In this document: positions 52,300 through 61,971 of the stretch, piece after piece
Layout of the letters: each line of letters begins with the position of its first letter
Numbering within the stretch: the stretch's first letter is position 1
Assembly (NCBI RefSeq): GCF_009905255.1
Contig: NZ_CP047602.1
Location: 310,001-374,000 of the forward strand
Reading direction: 5' to 3'
Source of the DNA: Thermoanaerobacterium aotearoense
GTDB taxonomy: Bacteria; Bacillota; Thermoanaerobacteria; Thermoanaerobacterales; Thermoanaerobacteraceae
Length of the DNA: 64,000 bases
The notes under the pieces: generated by a model
Told to the model about the DNA's origin: nothing
What the model saw: only the letters and a program-made list of their open reading frames with translations
Databases searched by the model: none
Program-made: the position numbers and the translations under genes

Positions 52300-54066
52300 A
52301 TGAGAGAATTAAACAATAAATTTTTTTATAAAAATCTTTTTGTTTTGGCATTGCCATTAATTTTAATTGTTATTGTATTAGGTTCATTTTCAATATTAAT
52401 AACAGAAAGATATGTTAGAGATGAAATATACAAAAATAGTAGAGAAATATTAAAGCAAAGCAGTAATGATTTGTCAATTTTATTTAATGATATAAATAAA
52501 ATTTATTTAACATTTGGAACAAACAAAGATGTGACATTGTATTTGGAAAGGATCTTAAATACAAATAAATATTCTTTAGATGATATGTGGCATCTTAGCA
52601 TGATAGAAAGTTTATTTGATTCTACGTCGTTTTCAGAACCTTATATACAATCAATTTATTTGTATTTTAACAATCCTAATAAAAATTTTTTAGTGACAGG
52701 AAATGGTATTAATTCTGTAACAAATTATATTGATAATAAATGGTATGACAGCTTTTTAAATGCACCAAAAGATGAGATTTCTTGGATAGAGGTTAGAAAT
52801 TTAAAAATGTATAGTTTCGATAAAAAGGGGATAAAAGTCCTAAGTATATACAAAAAAATTGCAAACTTTAACGGGGATAAAATTGATGGTGTGCTTGTAC
52901 TAAATATATATTTGGACTATATTGAAAATTTGCTAAATACTTCAACAATATTTCCTGACCAAAAAATTCTTATATTAGATGCCCACGACAATTTAATATG
53001 TCAAAATATTAATGGGAATTTCACTGGGAAGATAGACTTAGATAATTATAGCAAAGCAAACATCATAACAAAATTAGAATCTCCAAATTATAATATAAAA
53101 TATGTATCTATTGTTCCTAAAAAATACCTTTATGAAGTTCCTATAAAGCTTTTAAAGATGACTTTAGTTTTACTTTTGACGTCAATTTTTTTTGTGATAT
53201 TGATAACATTTAGAATCACTAAACGAAATTACGAAAATGTAAATAAAATATTAAAGATTATAGAGGCAGAAAAGACAAATGAGATATTTCCAGAAATTCC
53301 AGTAGAAAGTAGAGATGAGTACAGCTATATAATTTACAACATTATTAATAGTTATATTGAAAAAAGTCAATTGAAAATGGAATTAGCAGAAAAGAAGTAT
53401 AAAATGAAAGCAATGGAGTTATTAGCACTGCAATCGCAAATTAGTCCTCATTTTTTGTCTAATGCGTTGGAGATTATTTATCTTAGGGCATTGTCATACA
53501 CAAACGGTCCTAATGATGTCACAAAAATGATTGAAAATTTGTCACAGATTTTAAAGTATTTGTTAAGTAATCCAAATGAAACAGTAACTGTAAAAGAAGA
53601 AATTGAAAATACAAAGGCATATATACAAATATTGAAGGTCAGGTATAGAGATAAATTTAAAGTAAATCTAATTTATGATGAAAGTATTTTATCATGTCTC
53701 ATGATGAAACTGATGCTGCAACATTTAATAGAAAATTCTATAAAACATGGGCTTAAGAAGAAAAATTATGAAGGATCAATAAAAATCAAAATAAAAGCAG
53801 TTGATAAAAAGAAAATAAAAATTTCAGTAATCGATAATGGCATAGGAATGTCCAAAGAGAGGCTAAATTATGTAAAAAGAATTCTTGACTCTGACTTCGA
53901 TTTTTATGAACATATTGGACTAATGAATACAAATGAACGGTTAAAACTTCTCTATGGGAAAGATTGTGAAATATTAATAAGAAGTAAATTGAATATTGGT
54001 ACTGCCGTATATATAATTTTTCCATATCAATTAAAAAATCAGAATAATGATGATTATAATAAGTGA
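52300..54066 (+). CDS. YesM-type sensor histidine kinase
   Basis: 588 residues. A membrane segment (VLALPLILIVIVLGSFSIL) and a second at about residues 285-305 bracket an extracellular sensing domain of ~260 residues. A HAMP-like linker follows, then the phospho-acceptor histidine in LQSQISPHFLSNALEIIYL, N-box HLIENSIKHG and ATP-lid motifs VIDNGIGMS and GLMNTNERLKLLYG. In Bacillus a YesM/YesN pair lies in the rhamnogalacturonan gene cluster; this pair sits between rhaB and glycosidase genes, so it probably senses an extracellular pectin fragment. Confidence 0.9.
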   Translation: MRELNNKFFYKNLFVLALPLILIVIVLGSFSILITERYVRDEIYKNSREILKQSSNDLSILFNDINKIYLTFGTNKDVTLYLERILNTNKYSLDDMWHLSMIESLFDSTSFSEPYIQSIYLYFNNPNKNFLVTGNGINSVTNYIDNKWYDSFLNAPKDEISWIEVRNLKMYSFDKKGIKVLSIYKKIANFNGDKIDGVLVLNIYLDYIENLLNTSTIFPDQKILILDAHDNLICQNINGNFTGKIDLDNYSKANIITKLESPNYNIKYVSIVPKKYLYEVPIKLLKMTLVLLLTSIFFVILITFRITKRNYENVNKILKIIEAEKTNEIFPEIPVESRDEYSYIIYNIINSYIEKSQLKMELAEKKYKMKAMELLALQSQISPHFLSNALEIIYLRALSYTNGPNDVTKMIENLSQILKYLLSNPNETVTVKEEIENTKAYIQILKVRYRDKFKVNLIYDESILSCLMMKLMLQHLIENSIKHGLKKKNYEGSIKIKIKAVDKKKIKISVIDNGIGMSKERLNYVKRILDSDFDFYEHIGLMNTNERLKLLYGKDCEILIRSKLNIGTAVYIIFPYQLKNQNNDDYNK

Positions 54067-54081
54067 AAGAAGGATGAAAAC

Positions 54082-56145
54082 ATGGGAATTAACAGATATG
54101 ATCTTGTAAAAAGGCATAATGTAATTTTGGAAAAAGCAGATATCGAAAATCCATTGTCAGTAGGTAATGGAGAAATTGCTTTTACAGCTGATATAACGGG
54201 AATGCAAACTTTTATTGATGACTATAAGAGCATTCCTTTATGTACCATGTCACAGTGGGGGTTTCATACTACGCCGGCACAGAATGATAAGGGCTATTAT
54301 ACTTTGGAAGATTTGAACCTCAAGTATTACGATGCATTTGACCGAAAGGTTGGATATGTAACATCAGCAGAAAATCAAGAGAATGTATTTAATTGGTTGA
54401 GGAGTAATCCTCATAGAATTAATTTAGGTAATATAGGATTAAATATAATTCTTGATGATGGCACAAAAGCAGAATTGAAAGATATTTTCGAAATACACCA
54501 AGTATTAGATTTGTGGAACGGAATATTGATAAGTGACTTTAAAGTCGAAAAAGTCCCTGTTCACGTTGAGACTTTTTGCCATCCATATGAAGATATGATA
54601 AATTTTTCTGTTGAATCAGAACTGCTAAAACAAAATAAAATTTATATTGAAGTAAAATTTCCATATGGTGCGGCCAATATATCAGGCTCCGATTGGGATA
54701 GAAATGATAGACATGATACAAATGTGGTTGATTATGGCAGAGATTTTGTCGAATTATTGAGAACTGTCGATGAAGATGTTTATTTTGTAAAAATAGAGTA
54801 CTCAAAAGGCGTTTATTTAAATAGAATCGGGGAAAATCATTTTGCATTAAAGCAAAAAGAGTATAATGGGAGAATAGAATTTTCGTGCTTGTTTTCGAAG
54901 CAAAAACCTCTTAAGTGCTTGCATTCATTTAGTGAAAGCAAAAGGATGTGTAAAGAATATTGGAATAGCTTTTGGAGAGGAGGTGGTGCAATAGATTTTT
55001 CAAAGTGTGAGGATAAAAGAGCTTTTGAATTGGAGAGAAGGGTAATACTTTCGCAATATCTTACAGCTATTCAATGTTCGGGTTCTATGCCGCCGCAAGA
55101 AACAGGGCTCACCTGTAATAGCTGGTATGGTAAATTTCATTTGGAAATGCATTGGTGGCATGCTGTACATTTTGCTTTATGGGGTAGAATGCCTTTGCTG
55201 AGTAGAAGTATATGGTGGTACAGGAGCATTTTCAATGTATCACGTGACATTGCGAGAAAGCAAGGATACAAAGGTGTACGCTGGCCTAAAATGGTTGGAC
55301 CAGATGGAAGGGATAGCCCTTCTCCGATAGGACCATTGCTTGTTTGGCAGCAGCCTCATCTTATATATTACAGTGAACTGTTTTTTAGAGAAAATCCTAC
55401 GGAAGAAACATTAGATATGTTTAAAGACATAGTAATTAATACTGCTGATTTTATTGCATCATTTGTTGCATATGATAGAAAAAATGATAGATATATACTT
55501 GCGCCACCTTTGATTCCAGCACAAGAAAATCATGATCCTAACGTTACATTAAATCCGGTATTTGAATTGGAGTATTTTTCGTTTGCGCTGGAAATAGCAG
55601 TTAAATGGATTGAAAGGTTAGGACTAAATGTGAACCAAGAGTGGAATGAAATACGTTTTAAATTAGCTAATTTACCTTCAAAAGACGGTGTATATATATC
55701 GCATGAAAAATGTATTAACACTTATGAGAAATTTAATTTTGACCATCCATCTATGCTTGCAGCATTGGGGATGCTACCAGGCCGCAAGGTTGATAAAGAA
55801 ACTATGAGAAGGACTTTACATAGAGTATTAAAAGAGTGGAAATTTGAGGAAATGTGGGGTTGGGATTTTCCGATGATGGCTATGACTGCAACAAGATTAG
55901 GCGAACCGGAGACAGCAATAAATATTCTTTTGATGGATTCACCAAAAAATACTTATATGGTAAATGGCCATAATAACCAAATACCGAATAAAGAACTACC
56001 AGTATATTTGCCTGGAAATGGTGGACTATTGGCGGCAATGGCCCTCATGACAGCTGGTTGGGATGGGAATAGCCAAAGCACACCTGGATTTCCTAAAAAT
56101 GGGATGTGGAATGTTGAATGGGAAGGGTTAAAAGCGATGATATGA
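54082..56145 (+). CDS. Six-hairpin glycosidase superfamily protein, substrate unknown
   Basis: 687 residues without a signal peptide. The N-terminal ~270 residues are beta-rich (LSVGNGEIAFTADITGMQTF). The rest looks like an (alpha/alpha)6 barrel, with an acidic active-site candidate in PPQETGLTCNSWYGKFHLEM, then WGRMPLLSRSIWWY and KMVGPDGRDSPSPIGPL. The layout is like GH65 and GH95-type hydrolases or phosphorylases, but I cannot place it in a named subfamily. Position between rhamnose genes and sugar uptake suggests that it releases rhamnose or another residue from imported oligosaccharides in the cytoplasm. Confidence 0.7.
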   Translation: MGINRYDLVKRHNVILEKADIENPLSVGNGEIAFTADITGMQTFIDDYKSIPLCTMSQWGFHTTPAQNDKGYYTLEDLNLKYYDAFDRKVGYVTSAENQENVFNWLRSNPHRINLGNIGLNIILDDGTKAELKDIFEIHQVLDLWNGILISDFKVEKVPVHVETFCHPYEDMINFSVESELLKQNKIYIEVKFPYGAANISGSDWDRNDRHDTNVVDYGRDFVELLRTVDEDVYFVKIEYSKGVYLNRIGENHFALKQKEYNGRIEFSCLFSKQKPLKCLHSFSESKRMCKEYWNSFWRGGGAIDFSKCEDKRAFELERRVILSQYLTAIQCSGSMPPQETGLTCNSWYGKFHLEMHWWHAVHFALWGRMPLLSRSIWWYRSIFNVSRDIARKQGYKGVRWPKMVGPDGRDSPSPIGPLLVWQQPHLIYYSELFFRENPTEETLDMFKDIVINTADFIASFVAYDRKNDRYILAPPLIPAQENHDPNVTLNPVFELEYFSFALEIAVKWIERLGLNVNQEWNEIRFKLANLPSKDGVYISHEKCINTYEKFNFDHPSMLAALGMLPGRKVDKETMRRTLHRVLKEWKFEEMWGWDFPMMAMTATRLGEPETAINILLMDSPKNTYMVNGHNNQIPNKELPVYLPGNGGLLAAMALMTAGWDGNSQSTPGFPKNGMWNVEWEGLKAMI

Positions 56146-56164
56146 TGAATTGGAGGAATTATAG

Positions 56165-57046
56165 ATGATAAAACGAAAGGATCTTTATATACGTGATCCA
56201 TTTGTAGTTCCAGTACCGAATGAAAAAATATATTATATGTTTGGAACTACTGATATAAATTGCTGGAATGATGAGAAAGCAACTGGATTTGATTACTATA
56301 AATCATCTGATTTAGAAAATTTTGAAGGACCTTTTATTGCATTTAGACCAGATAAAAACTTTATTTGGGATAAAAATTTTTGGGCTCCAGAAGTGCACAA
56401 ATACAATGACATGTATTATATGTTTGCTACATTTTTCGCTGATGGCAGAAATAGAGGAACGCAAATTTTAGTATCTGAAAAAATAAGTGGGCCATATAGA
56501 CCATGGAGTATTGAACCGGTGACGCCGAAGGATTGGATGTGTTTAGATGGGACTTTTTATGTAGATGAGAATGGGGAACCCTGGATGATATTTTGCCATG
56601 AATGGGTACAAATATATGATGGGGAAATTTGTGCTGTAAGATTGTCGAAAGATTTAAAAACAACGATAGGAAATCCTATTACACTTTTTAAAGCTTCCAG
56701 TGCTAATTGGACAAGAAGTATTAAAAAGATTAAAGATCATGAATGCTACGTTACGGATGGCCCTTTTATTTATAGGTCTGAAGAGGGAAAGCTTTATATG
56801 TTGTGGTCCAGTTTTATTGAAAACAATATATACGCTGTTGGTATATCATTATCGAGAACAGGCAAAATAACCGGCCCGTGGGTACACAGTGAAAATCCAA
56901 TTTTCGCAGGTGATGGTGGGCATGGTATGATATTTAAGACCTTTGAAGGGAATCTAACATTGGCAGTACACACACCTAATAAAAGGAAAGAAGAACGGCC
57001 CCTTTTTATAACTTTAGAAAAATCTGTGCTTAATGATACCTTATAA
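56165..57046 (+). CDS. GH43-like five-bladed beta-propeller glycosidase, cytoplasmic
   Basis: 293 residues, no signal peptide. Blade motifs place the acidic residues of GH43-type enzymes: YIRDPFVVPVP (base), CLDGTFYVDENGEPWM and CYVTDGPFIYRSEEGKLYML. Repeated propeller phrases such as YYMFATFFADG and KLYMLWSSF occur. Members release arabinose, xylose or galactose; which one is not evident. It begins 19 bp after the six-hairpin gene and ends before a new promoter. Confidence 0.8.
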   Translation: MIKRKDLYIRDPFVVPVPNEKIYYMFGTTDINCWNDEKATGFDYYKSSDLENFEGPFIAFRPDKNFIWDKNFWAPEVHKYNDMYYMFATFFADGRNRGTQILVSEKISGPYRPWSIEPVTPKDWMCLDGTFYVDENGEPWMIFCHEWVQIYDGEICAVRLSKDLKTTIGNPITLFKASSANWTRSIKKIKDHECYVTDGPFIYRSEEGKLYMLWSSFIENNIYAVGISLSRTGKITGPWVHSENPIFAGDGGHGMIFKTFEGNLTLAVHTPNKRKEERPLFITLEKSVLNDTL

Positions 57047-57087
57047 TTAGATGACAAATAATGATACCATATATTAAATTGAATACC

Positions 57088-57116
57088 TTTAACACATTGA
57101 ATATACATAATATAAT
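57088..57116 (+). promoter_or_regulatory. Possible promoter of the sugar importer operon
   Basis: TTTAAC (57088-57093), a 17-bp spacer, TATAAT (57111-57116), 36 bp before the binding-protein gene. Confidence 0.45.
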
Positions 57117-57151
57117 GTTTTTAGAGTAGTTAATAAATTTCTAAGGAGGTA

Positions 57152-58486
57152 TTGAAAATGTTTAAAAAAATTACATCTCTGTTAATATCGCTTCTTTTGA
57201 TAATTTCATTAGTTACAGGATGTAGCAGTTCTTCGAATTCTTCGAGTTCATCGAAAAATAGTTCTGAAAATAATACCAGCCCAAAAACCGTAACATTAAG
57301 ATTTATGTGGTGGGGTGGAGATGCCAGACATAAAGCAACACTTGATGCCATAAGTCTTTATGAAAAAGAACATCCCAATGTAAAGATTAATGCTGAATAT
57401 GGCGGCGTTACTGACTATCTCCAAAAGCTGATAACTCAATTAAGCAGTGGTACAGCACCTGATCTTATACAAATAGATGTAACATGGTTGCAGCAACTTT
57501 TTAGCCAAGGTGATTTTTTTGCAGATTTAAGTAAGTTAAAAGATATCAATGTGAATGCATTTGATCAAAATTTTCTTAAAAATTATTGCTATGTCAACAA
57601 TAAGTTGATAGGTTTGCCTACAGGAATAAACAATTCGGCAATGTATATTAACAAAGACTTTTTTAATAAATTTGGCATAGACGATAAGACGGTTTGGACA
57701 TGGGATAATCTCTTGCAAACCGCTAAGATGGTGCATGAAAAGGATAAAAATGCTTATCTTTTAGATGCTGATTCTACTATTTGTGATTATATATTGGTCA
57801 CATACGTGGGGCAAAAAACTGGAAATCAGTGGGTGAAAGATGATTACACTTTAGGTTTTGATAAACAAACATTGACAGAGGCATTCAAATATTTAAACGA
57901 TTTGTTCGAAGTAGGCGCTATAGAGCCATTTTCTCAAAGTGCTCCATACGAAGGAAAACCTGATCAAAATCCTATGTGGCTTAATGGTCAAACGGGTATG
58001 CTTTGGAACTGGTCATCTATATATGCTGGTGTAAAAGCAAACATAAAGAACCTGTCATTGGCATTGCCACCTATTGACCCTAATGCAAAACAGACAGGCA
58101 TAGTTGTAAGACCATCACAGCTTATTGCTATTAACAAGGATTCTAAAAATATCGATGAAGCAGCAAAATTTTTAAATTGGTTCTTTACGAATACAGATGC
58201 TATAAAAACACTTAAAGATGTCAGAGGAGTTCCAGCTACCGCAGATGCACGCAAAATTTTATCAGAAAATAATTTGTTGGATTCGACTTTAACTGATAAT
58301 GCAAATCAAGCTATGGAAAAGATGGCACCTCCTGAAAACGGTATAAGTGGTAATCAAGAGTTAGAAAAGATAAATACTGATATCATACAAGAACTGGCTT
58401 ATAAAAAGATAACGCCAGAGCAGGCTGCTGATGAATTGATAAATACTTATAAACAGAAACTTCCAGAATTAAAAAGCCAGCAATAA
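57152..58486 (+). CDS. ABC sugar-binding lipoprotein
   Basis: 444 residues. Lipobox LVTGC with the acylated cysteine at residue 22, then a serine/asparagine-rich tether and a family 1 extracellular solute-binding fold (LRFMWWGGDARHKATLDAIS, YLQKLITQLSSGTAPDLIQI, LAIPP-like region ALPPIDPNAKQTG). It captures an oligosaccharide outside the membrane. Neighbouring GH4 and rhamnose genes suggest a galacturonate/rhamnose-containing ligand. AAGGAGG precedes the start. Confidence 0.9.
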   Translation: MKMFKKITSLLISLLLIISLVTGCSSSSNSSSSSKNSSENNTSPKTVTLRFMWWGGDARHKATLDAISLYEKEHPNVKINAEYGGVTDYLQKLITQLSSGTAPDLIQIDVTWLQQLFSQGDFFADLSKLKDINVNAFDQNFLKNYCYVNNKLIGLPTGINNSAMYINKDFFNKFGIDDKTVWTWDNLLQTAKMVHEKDKNAYLLDADSTICDYILVTYVGQKTGNQWVKDDYTLGFDKQTLTEAFKYLNDLFEVGAIEPFSQSAPYEGKPDQNPMWLNGQTGMLWNWSSIYAGVKANIKNLSLALPPIDPNAKQTGIVVRPSQLIAINKDSKNIDEAAKFLNWFFTNTDAIKTLKDVRGVPATADARKILSENNLLDSTLTDNANQAMEKMAPPENGISGNQELEKINTDIIQELAYKKITPEQAADELINTYKQKLPELKSQQ

Positions 58487-58493
58487 AAATTAG

Positions 58494-58527
58494 TTTCATA
58501 GGGTGTGTTAAAGCTCACCCTATGAAA
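58494..58527 (+). promoter_or_regulatory. Intra-operon 12-bp hairpin between binding protein and permease
   Basis: TTTCATAGGGTG (58494-58505) and CACCCTATGAAA (58516-58527) form a perfect stem with a 10-nt loop. No T run follows, so it is more likely an mRNA-stabilising or processing element than a terminator. Confidence 0.65.
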
Positions 58528-58551
58528 CATTATGAAGGAGTGGTCAAATCA

Positions 58552-59439
58552 ATGAGTTATAATAAAAAGAGAAATTTGATGGGGTATTTATATATTAGTC
58601 CATGGATTATAGGCTTTTTAATATTTACTCTGTATCCATTTGCTATGACTTTTATCTATTCATTTTGTAACTACAGTATTACAAAATCACCTGTATTTAT
58701 TGGATTAGGCAATTATATAACTATGTTTACTAAAGATATGTATTTTTGGCCATCTTTAATTAATACTATAAAATATGTATTAATGACAGTTCCTTTAAAA
58801 TTATGTTTTGCACTTTTTGTTGCAATGATCTTAAATATTGATATTAAAGGAGTTAATGTGTTTAGAACAACTTATTATCTGCCTTCTATTTTTGGAGGAA
58901 GTGTTGCTTTATCTGTTATATGGAAATTTTTATTCATGGATAATGGTATTATGAATAAATTTCTTTCATACTTTCATATACACGGGCCAAGTTGGCTTGG
59001 AAACCCACACATATCATTATTTACTATAAGTTTATTGTCAGTGTGGGAATTTGGGTCTTCTATGGTAATATTTTTGGCAGCCCTAAAACAGGTCCCGAAT
59101 GAGTTGTATGAAGCATCTATGTTAGATGGTGCAAGCAAAATAAGAAGGTTTTTCTCAATAACTTTACCTATGATATCGCCTGTGCTATTATTTAATTTGG
59201 TTATGCAGACTATAAATGCTTTTCAGGAATTTACAGGTCCATACGTGATAACTGGTGGAGGACCGATGAACTCTACTTATGTGTACAGTATGTTGATTTA
59301 TGATAATGCGTTTAGGTATTTTAGGATGGGTTATTCATCTGCCTTGTCTTGGATTTTATTTTTGTTAATATTGATTGTTACAGTTATAATATTTAAATCT
59401 TCAAATACATGGGTGTATTACGAAAATGGAGGTAGATGA
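58552..59439 (+). CDS. ABC sugar transporter permease, MalF-type
   Basis: 295 residues with six predicted membrane helices. The ATPase-docking EAA loop is NELYEASMLDGASKIRRFFS. FTGPYVITGGGPMNSTYVYS is typical of MalF-like sugar permeases. The ATG at 58552 follows GAAGGAGTGG; an ATG 30 bp upstream lies in the hairpin. Confidence 0.9.
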   Translation: MSYNKKRNLMGYLYISPWIIGFLIFTLYPFAMTFIYSFCNYSITKSPVFIGLGNYITMFTKDMYFWPSLINTIKYVLMTVPLKLCFALFVAMILNIDIKGVNVFRTTYYLPSIFGGSVALSVIWKFLFMDNGIMNKFLSYFHIHGPSWLGNPHISLFTISLLSVWEFGSSMVIFLAALKQVPNELYEASMLDGASKIRRFFSITLPMISPVLLFNLVMQTINAFQEFTGPYVITGGGPMNSTYVYSMLIYDNAFRYFRMGYSSALSWILFLLILIVTVIIFKSSNTWVYYENGGR

Positions 59440-59440
59440 C

Positions 59441-60298
59441 ATGAAAGCAAAGAATAGTCAAAATAACGATATAATCAGAAAAGTATTTATATATGTTTTC
59501 TTGGTGGCTTTTGGTATTTTCATGATATATCCTTTACTTTGGGTTTTTGCATCATCATTTAAATCAAATGATGAAATCTTTAAATCGATAAGCCTTATAC
59601 CAAAACACATTGTGACAAATTCATATTTTGAAGGATGGAAAGGTACGGGACAATACTCTTTTGGTACATTTATTTTAAACAGCATTACGCTTGTTGTACC
59701 TGTTGTTGTATTTACTGCTATATCATCAACAATTGTAGCCTATGGATTTGCAAGATTTGAGTTTCCGCTTAAAACTATTTTGTTTACTTTGATGATATCT
59801 ACTATGATGTTGCCGGGCACTGCAGTTTTGATACCAAGATATATATTGTTTAATTGGTTAGGCTGGATAAACACTTATAAACCATTTATTGTTCCCGCTT
59901 TGTTCGGAACAACGCCTTTTTTCATTTTTATGATGGTTCAATTTTTGAGAGGTCTTCCTAAAGAATTAGAAGAATCGGCTACAATTGATGGTTGCAATTC
60001 ATTTCAAATACTTATGAAGATTTTAATACCATTGTGTAAACCTGCAATTATTTCTATGTGTATATTTCAGTTCATTTGGACTTGGAATGACTTTTTTAAT
60101 CCATTGATATATATCAACAGTGTAGAAAAATATACAGTTTCTCTCGGGCTTAATATGACAATTGATGGGACTTCAGTTGTAAATTGGAACCAAATAATGG
60201 CAATGACAATTATTTCAATGATACCGAGCATCATAATATTTTTTTCAGCGCAAAAATACTTCGTTGAAGGTATTGCAACAACTGGATTAAAGAACTAA
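59441..60298 (+). CDS. ABC sugar transporter permease, MalG-type
   Basis: 285 residues, six predicted membrane helices, EAA loop PKELEESATIDGCNSFQILM. It partners the preceding permease. The ATG at 59441 follows GGAGG. No ATPase gene is in this cluster; such importers commonly share an MsmX-type ATPase encoded elsewhere. Confidence 0.9.
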   Translation: MKAKNSQNNDIIRKVFIYVFLVAFGIFMIYPLLWVFASSFKSNDEIFKSISLIPKHIVTNSYFEGWKGTGQYSFGTFILNSITLVVPVVVFTAISSTIVAYGFARFEFPLKTILFTLMISTMMLPGTAVLIPRYILFNWLGWINTYKPFIVPALFGTTPFFIFMMVQFLRGLPKELEESATIDGCNSFQILMKILIPLCKPAIISMCIFQFIWTWNDFFNPLIYINSVEKYTVSLGLNMTIDGTSVVNWNQIMAMTIISMIPSIIIFFSAQKYFVEGIATTGLKN

Positions 60299-60354
60299 AC
60301 TAAGTATAAGTCTACTCAATAAATAACCTATTTTATGTCAGGAGGATGAGTTTT

Positions 60355-61752
60355 ATGAGATATACAGATGGAAAGGTTCATGACATTACTATTGCTTATA
60401 TCGGTGGTGGTTCAAGAGGATGGGCGTGGAATTTAATGACTGACTTAGCAAAAGAGGAAAGTATTTCTGGTACAGTAAAGTTATACGACATAGATTACGA
60501 TGCGGCACATGACAATGAGATAATAGGCAATGCTTTATCAATGAGACAGGATGTTAAAGGCAAATGGCTTTATAAAGCTTGTGAGACGTTAGAAGAGTCA
60601 CTAAAAGGTGCTGATTTTGTCATAATATCTATTTTGCCAGGTACGTTCGACGAGATGGAATCTGATGTTCATGCACCAGAAAAGTATGGCATTTATCAGT
60701 CAGTAGGTGATACAGTAGGACCTGGTGGAATAGTCAGAGCTTTAAGGACGATTCCGATGTTTGTGGACATTGCCAATGCGATTAAAGAGCATTGTCCAGA
60801 TGCATGGGTCATAAATTATACAAATCCTATGACACTTTGTGTAAGGACATTGTATGAAATTTTCCCTCAAATTAAAGCATTTGGATGCTGCCATGAAGTT
60901 TTTGGCACACAGAAGCTATTATCTCGTGCTCTGCAGGATATAGAAGGCATTGAAAATGTTCCGAGGGAAGAGATAAAGATAAATGTTTTAGGTATAAATC
61001 ATTTTACGTGGATCGACAATGCAAGGTACAAAGACATAGATTTAATGTATGTTTATAAACAATTTGTGAATAAGTACTATGAAAGCGGATTTGTCAGCGA
61101 TGCTAACAATAATTGGATGAACAATTCATTTGTATCTGCAGAGAGAGTAAAGTTTGATCTGTTTTTGAGGTATGGAGTAATAGCTGCAGCGGGAGATAGA
61201 CATCTGGCGGAATTTGTGCCGGGATATTGGTATTTAAAAGATCCAGAGACAGTCAGAGAATGGATGTTTGGCTTAACGACTGTAAGTTGGAGAAAAGAAG
61301 ACTTAAAACGCAGGCTTGAAAGAAGTAAAAGGCTTAAGACAGGTGAGGAAAAATTTGAGTTAAAGGAAACAGGCGAAGAAGGTGTTAGGCAAATTAAAGC
61401 ACTATTAGGCTTAGGCGATTTAGTGACTAATGTCAACATGCCGAACCATGGACAGATTGAAGGAATACCATACGGTGCGGTAGTTGAAACAAACGCTTTA
61501 TTTTCAGGTAATAAACTAAAGCCTGTATTATCAGGAAAATTGCCTGACAATGTAAACAGCCTCGTGTTAAGGCAAGTATACAACCAAGAAACGACGTTGA
61601 AAGCTGCTTTAAAGAGAGATTTTGATTTGGCTTTTAGTGCTTTTGTAAATGATCCACTTGTTACAATATCTTTAAAAGATGCAAAAAAATTATTTAAGGA
61701 AATGCTTGAAAATACGAAGAAATATCTAGATGGATGGAAAATAAAAGCTTGA
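60355..61752 (+). CDS. GH4 family alpha-galacturonidase-like enzyme (LplD type)
   Basis: 465 residues. NAD-binding N-terminus IAYIGGGSRGWAWNLMTDLA; metal/catalytic motifs YTNPMTLCVRTLYE, CCHEVFGTQ and GINHFTWIDNARY; GLGDLVTNVNMPNHGQIEGI further on. GH4 enzymes cleave by an oxidation-elimination route with NAD+ and Mn2+. The sequence looks closest to the LplD alpha-galacturonidase branch, which fits an operon for galacturonate-rhamnose oligosaccharides. The ATG at 60355 is 9 nt after AGGAGG. Confidence 0.85.
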   Translation: MRYTDGKVHDITIAYIGGGSRGWAWNLMTDLAKEESISGTVKLYDIDYDAAHDNEIIGNALSMRQDVKGKWLYKACETLEESLKGADFVIISILPGTFDEMESDVHAPEKYGIYQSVGDTVGPGGIVRALRTIPMFVDIANAIKEHCPDAWVINYTNPMTLCVRTLYEIFPQIKAFGCCHEVFGTQKLLSRALQDIEGIENVPREEIKINVLGINHFTWIDNARYKDIDLMYVYKQFVNKYYESGFVSDANNNWMNNSFVSAERVKFDLFLRYGVIAAAGDRHLAEFVPGYWYLKDPETVREWMFGLTTVSWRKEDLKRRLERSKRLKTGEEKFELKETGEEGVRQIKALLGLGDLVTNVNMPNHGQIEGIPYGAVVETNALFSGNKLKPVLSGKLPDNVNSLVLRQVYNQETTLKAALKRDFDLAFSAFVNDPLVTISLKDAKKLFKEMLENTKKYLDGWKIKA

Positions 61753-61808
61753 TACTCTTTATAATTACGATCATTTATTGTAAACTAAAATTGATGATCC
61801 TCCTTAAA

Positions 61809-61834
61809 AGAGCCGATACTATGCGATCGGCTCT
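61809..61834 (+). terminator. Hairpin ending the sugar-utilisation operon
   Basis: AGAGCCGAT (61809-61817) pairs with ATCGGCTCT (61826-61834). The tail is AT-rich rather than a clean T run, so strength is uncertain. Nothing else was seen between 61753 and 61970. Confidence 0.6.
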
Positions 61835-61971
61835 AATATATTGTCTAAAAAATTTATAGAAAATTTATAAAATAGCTTGTCTAACTACTTTATGTTGGAC
61901 ACATACTGTGATATACTAAGATAAAATATCAAAATTTTAACAATGGAAGGGGGATAAATACGGAAGGATTA

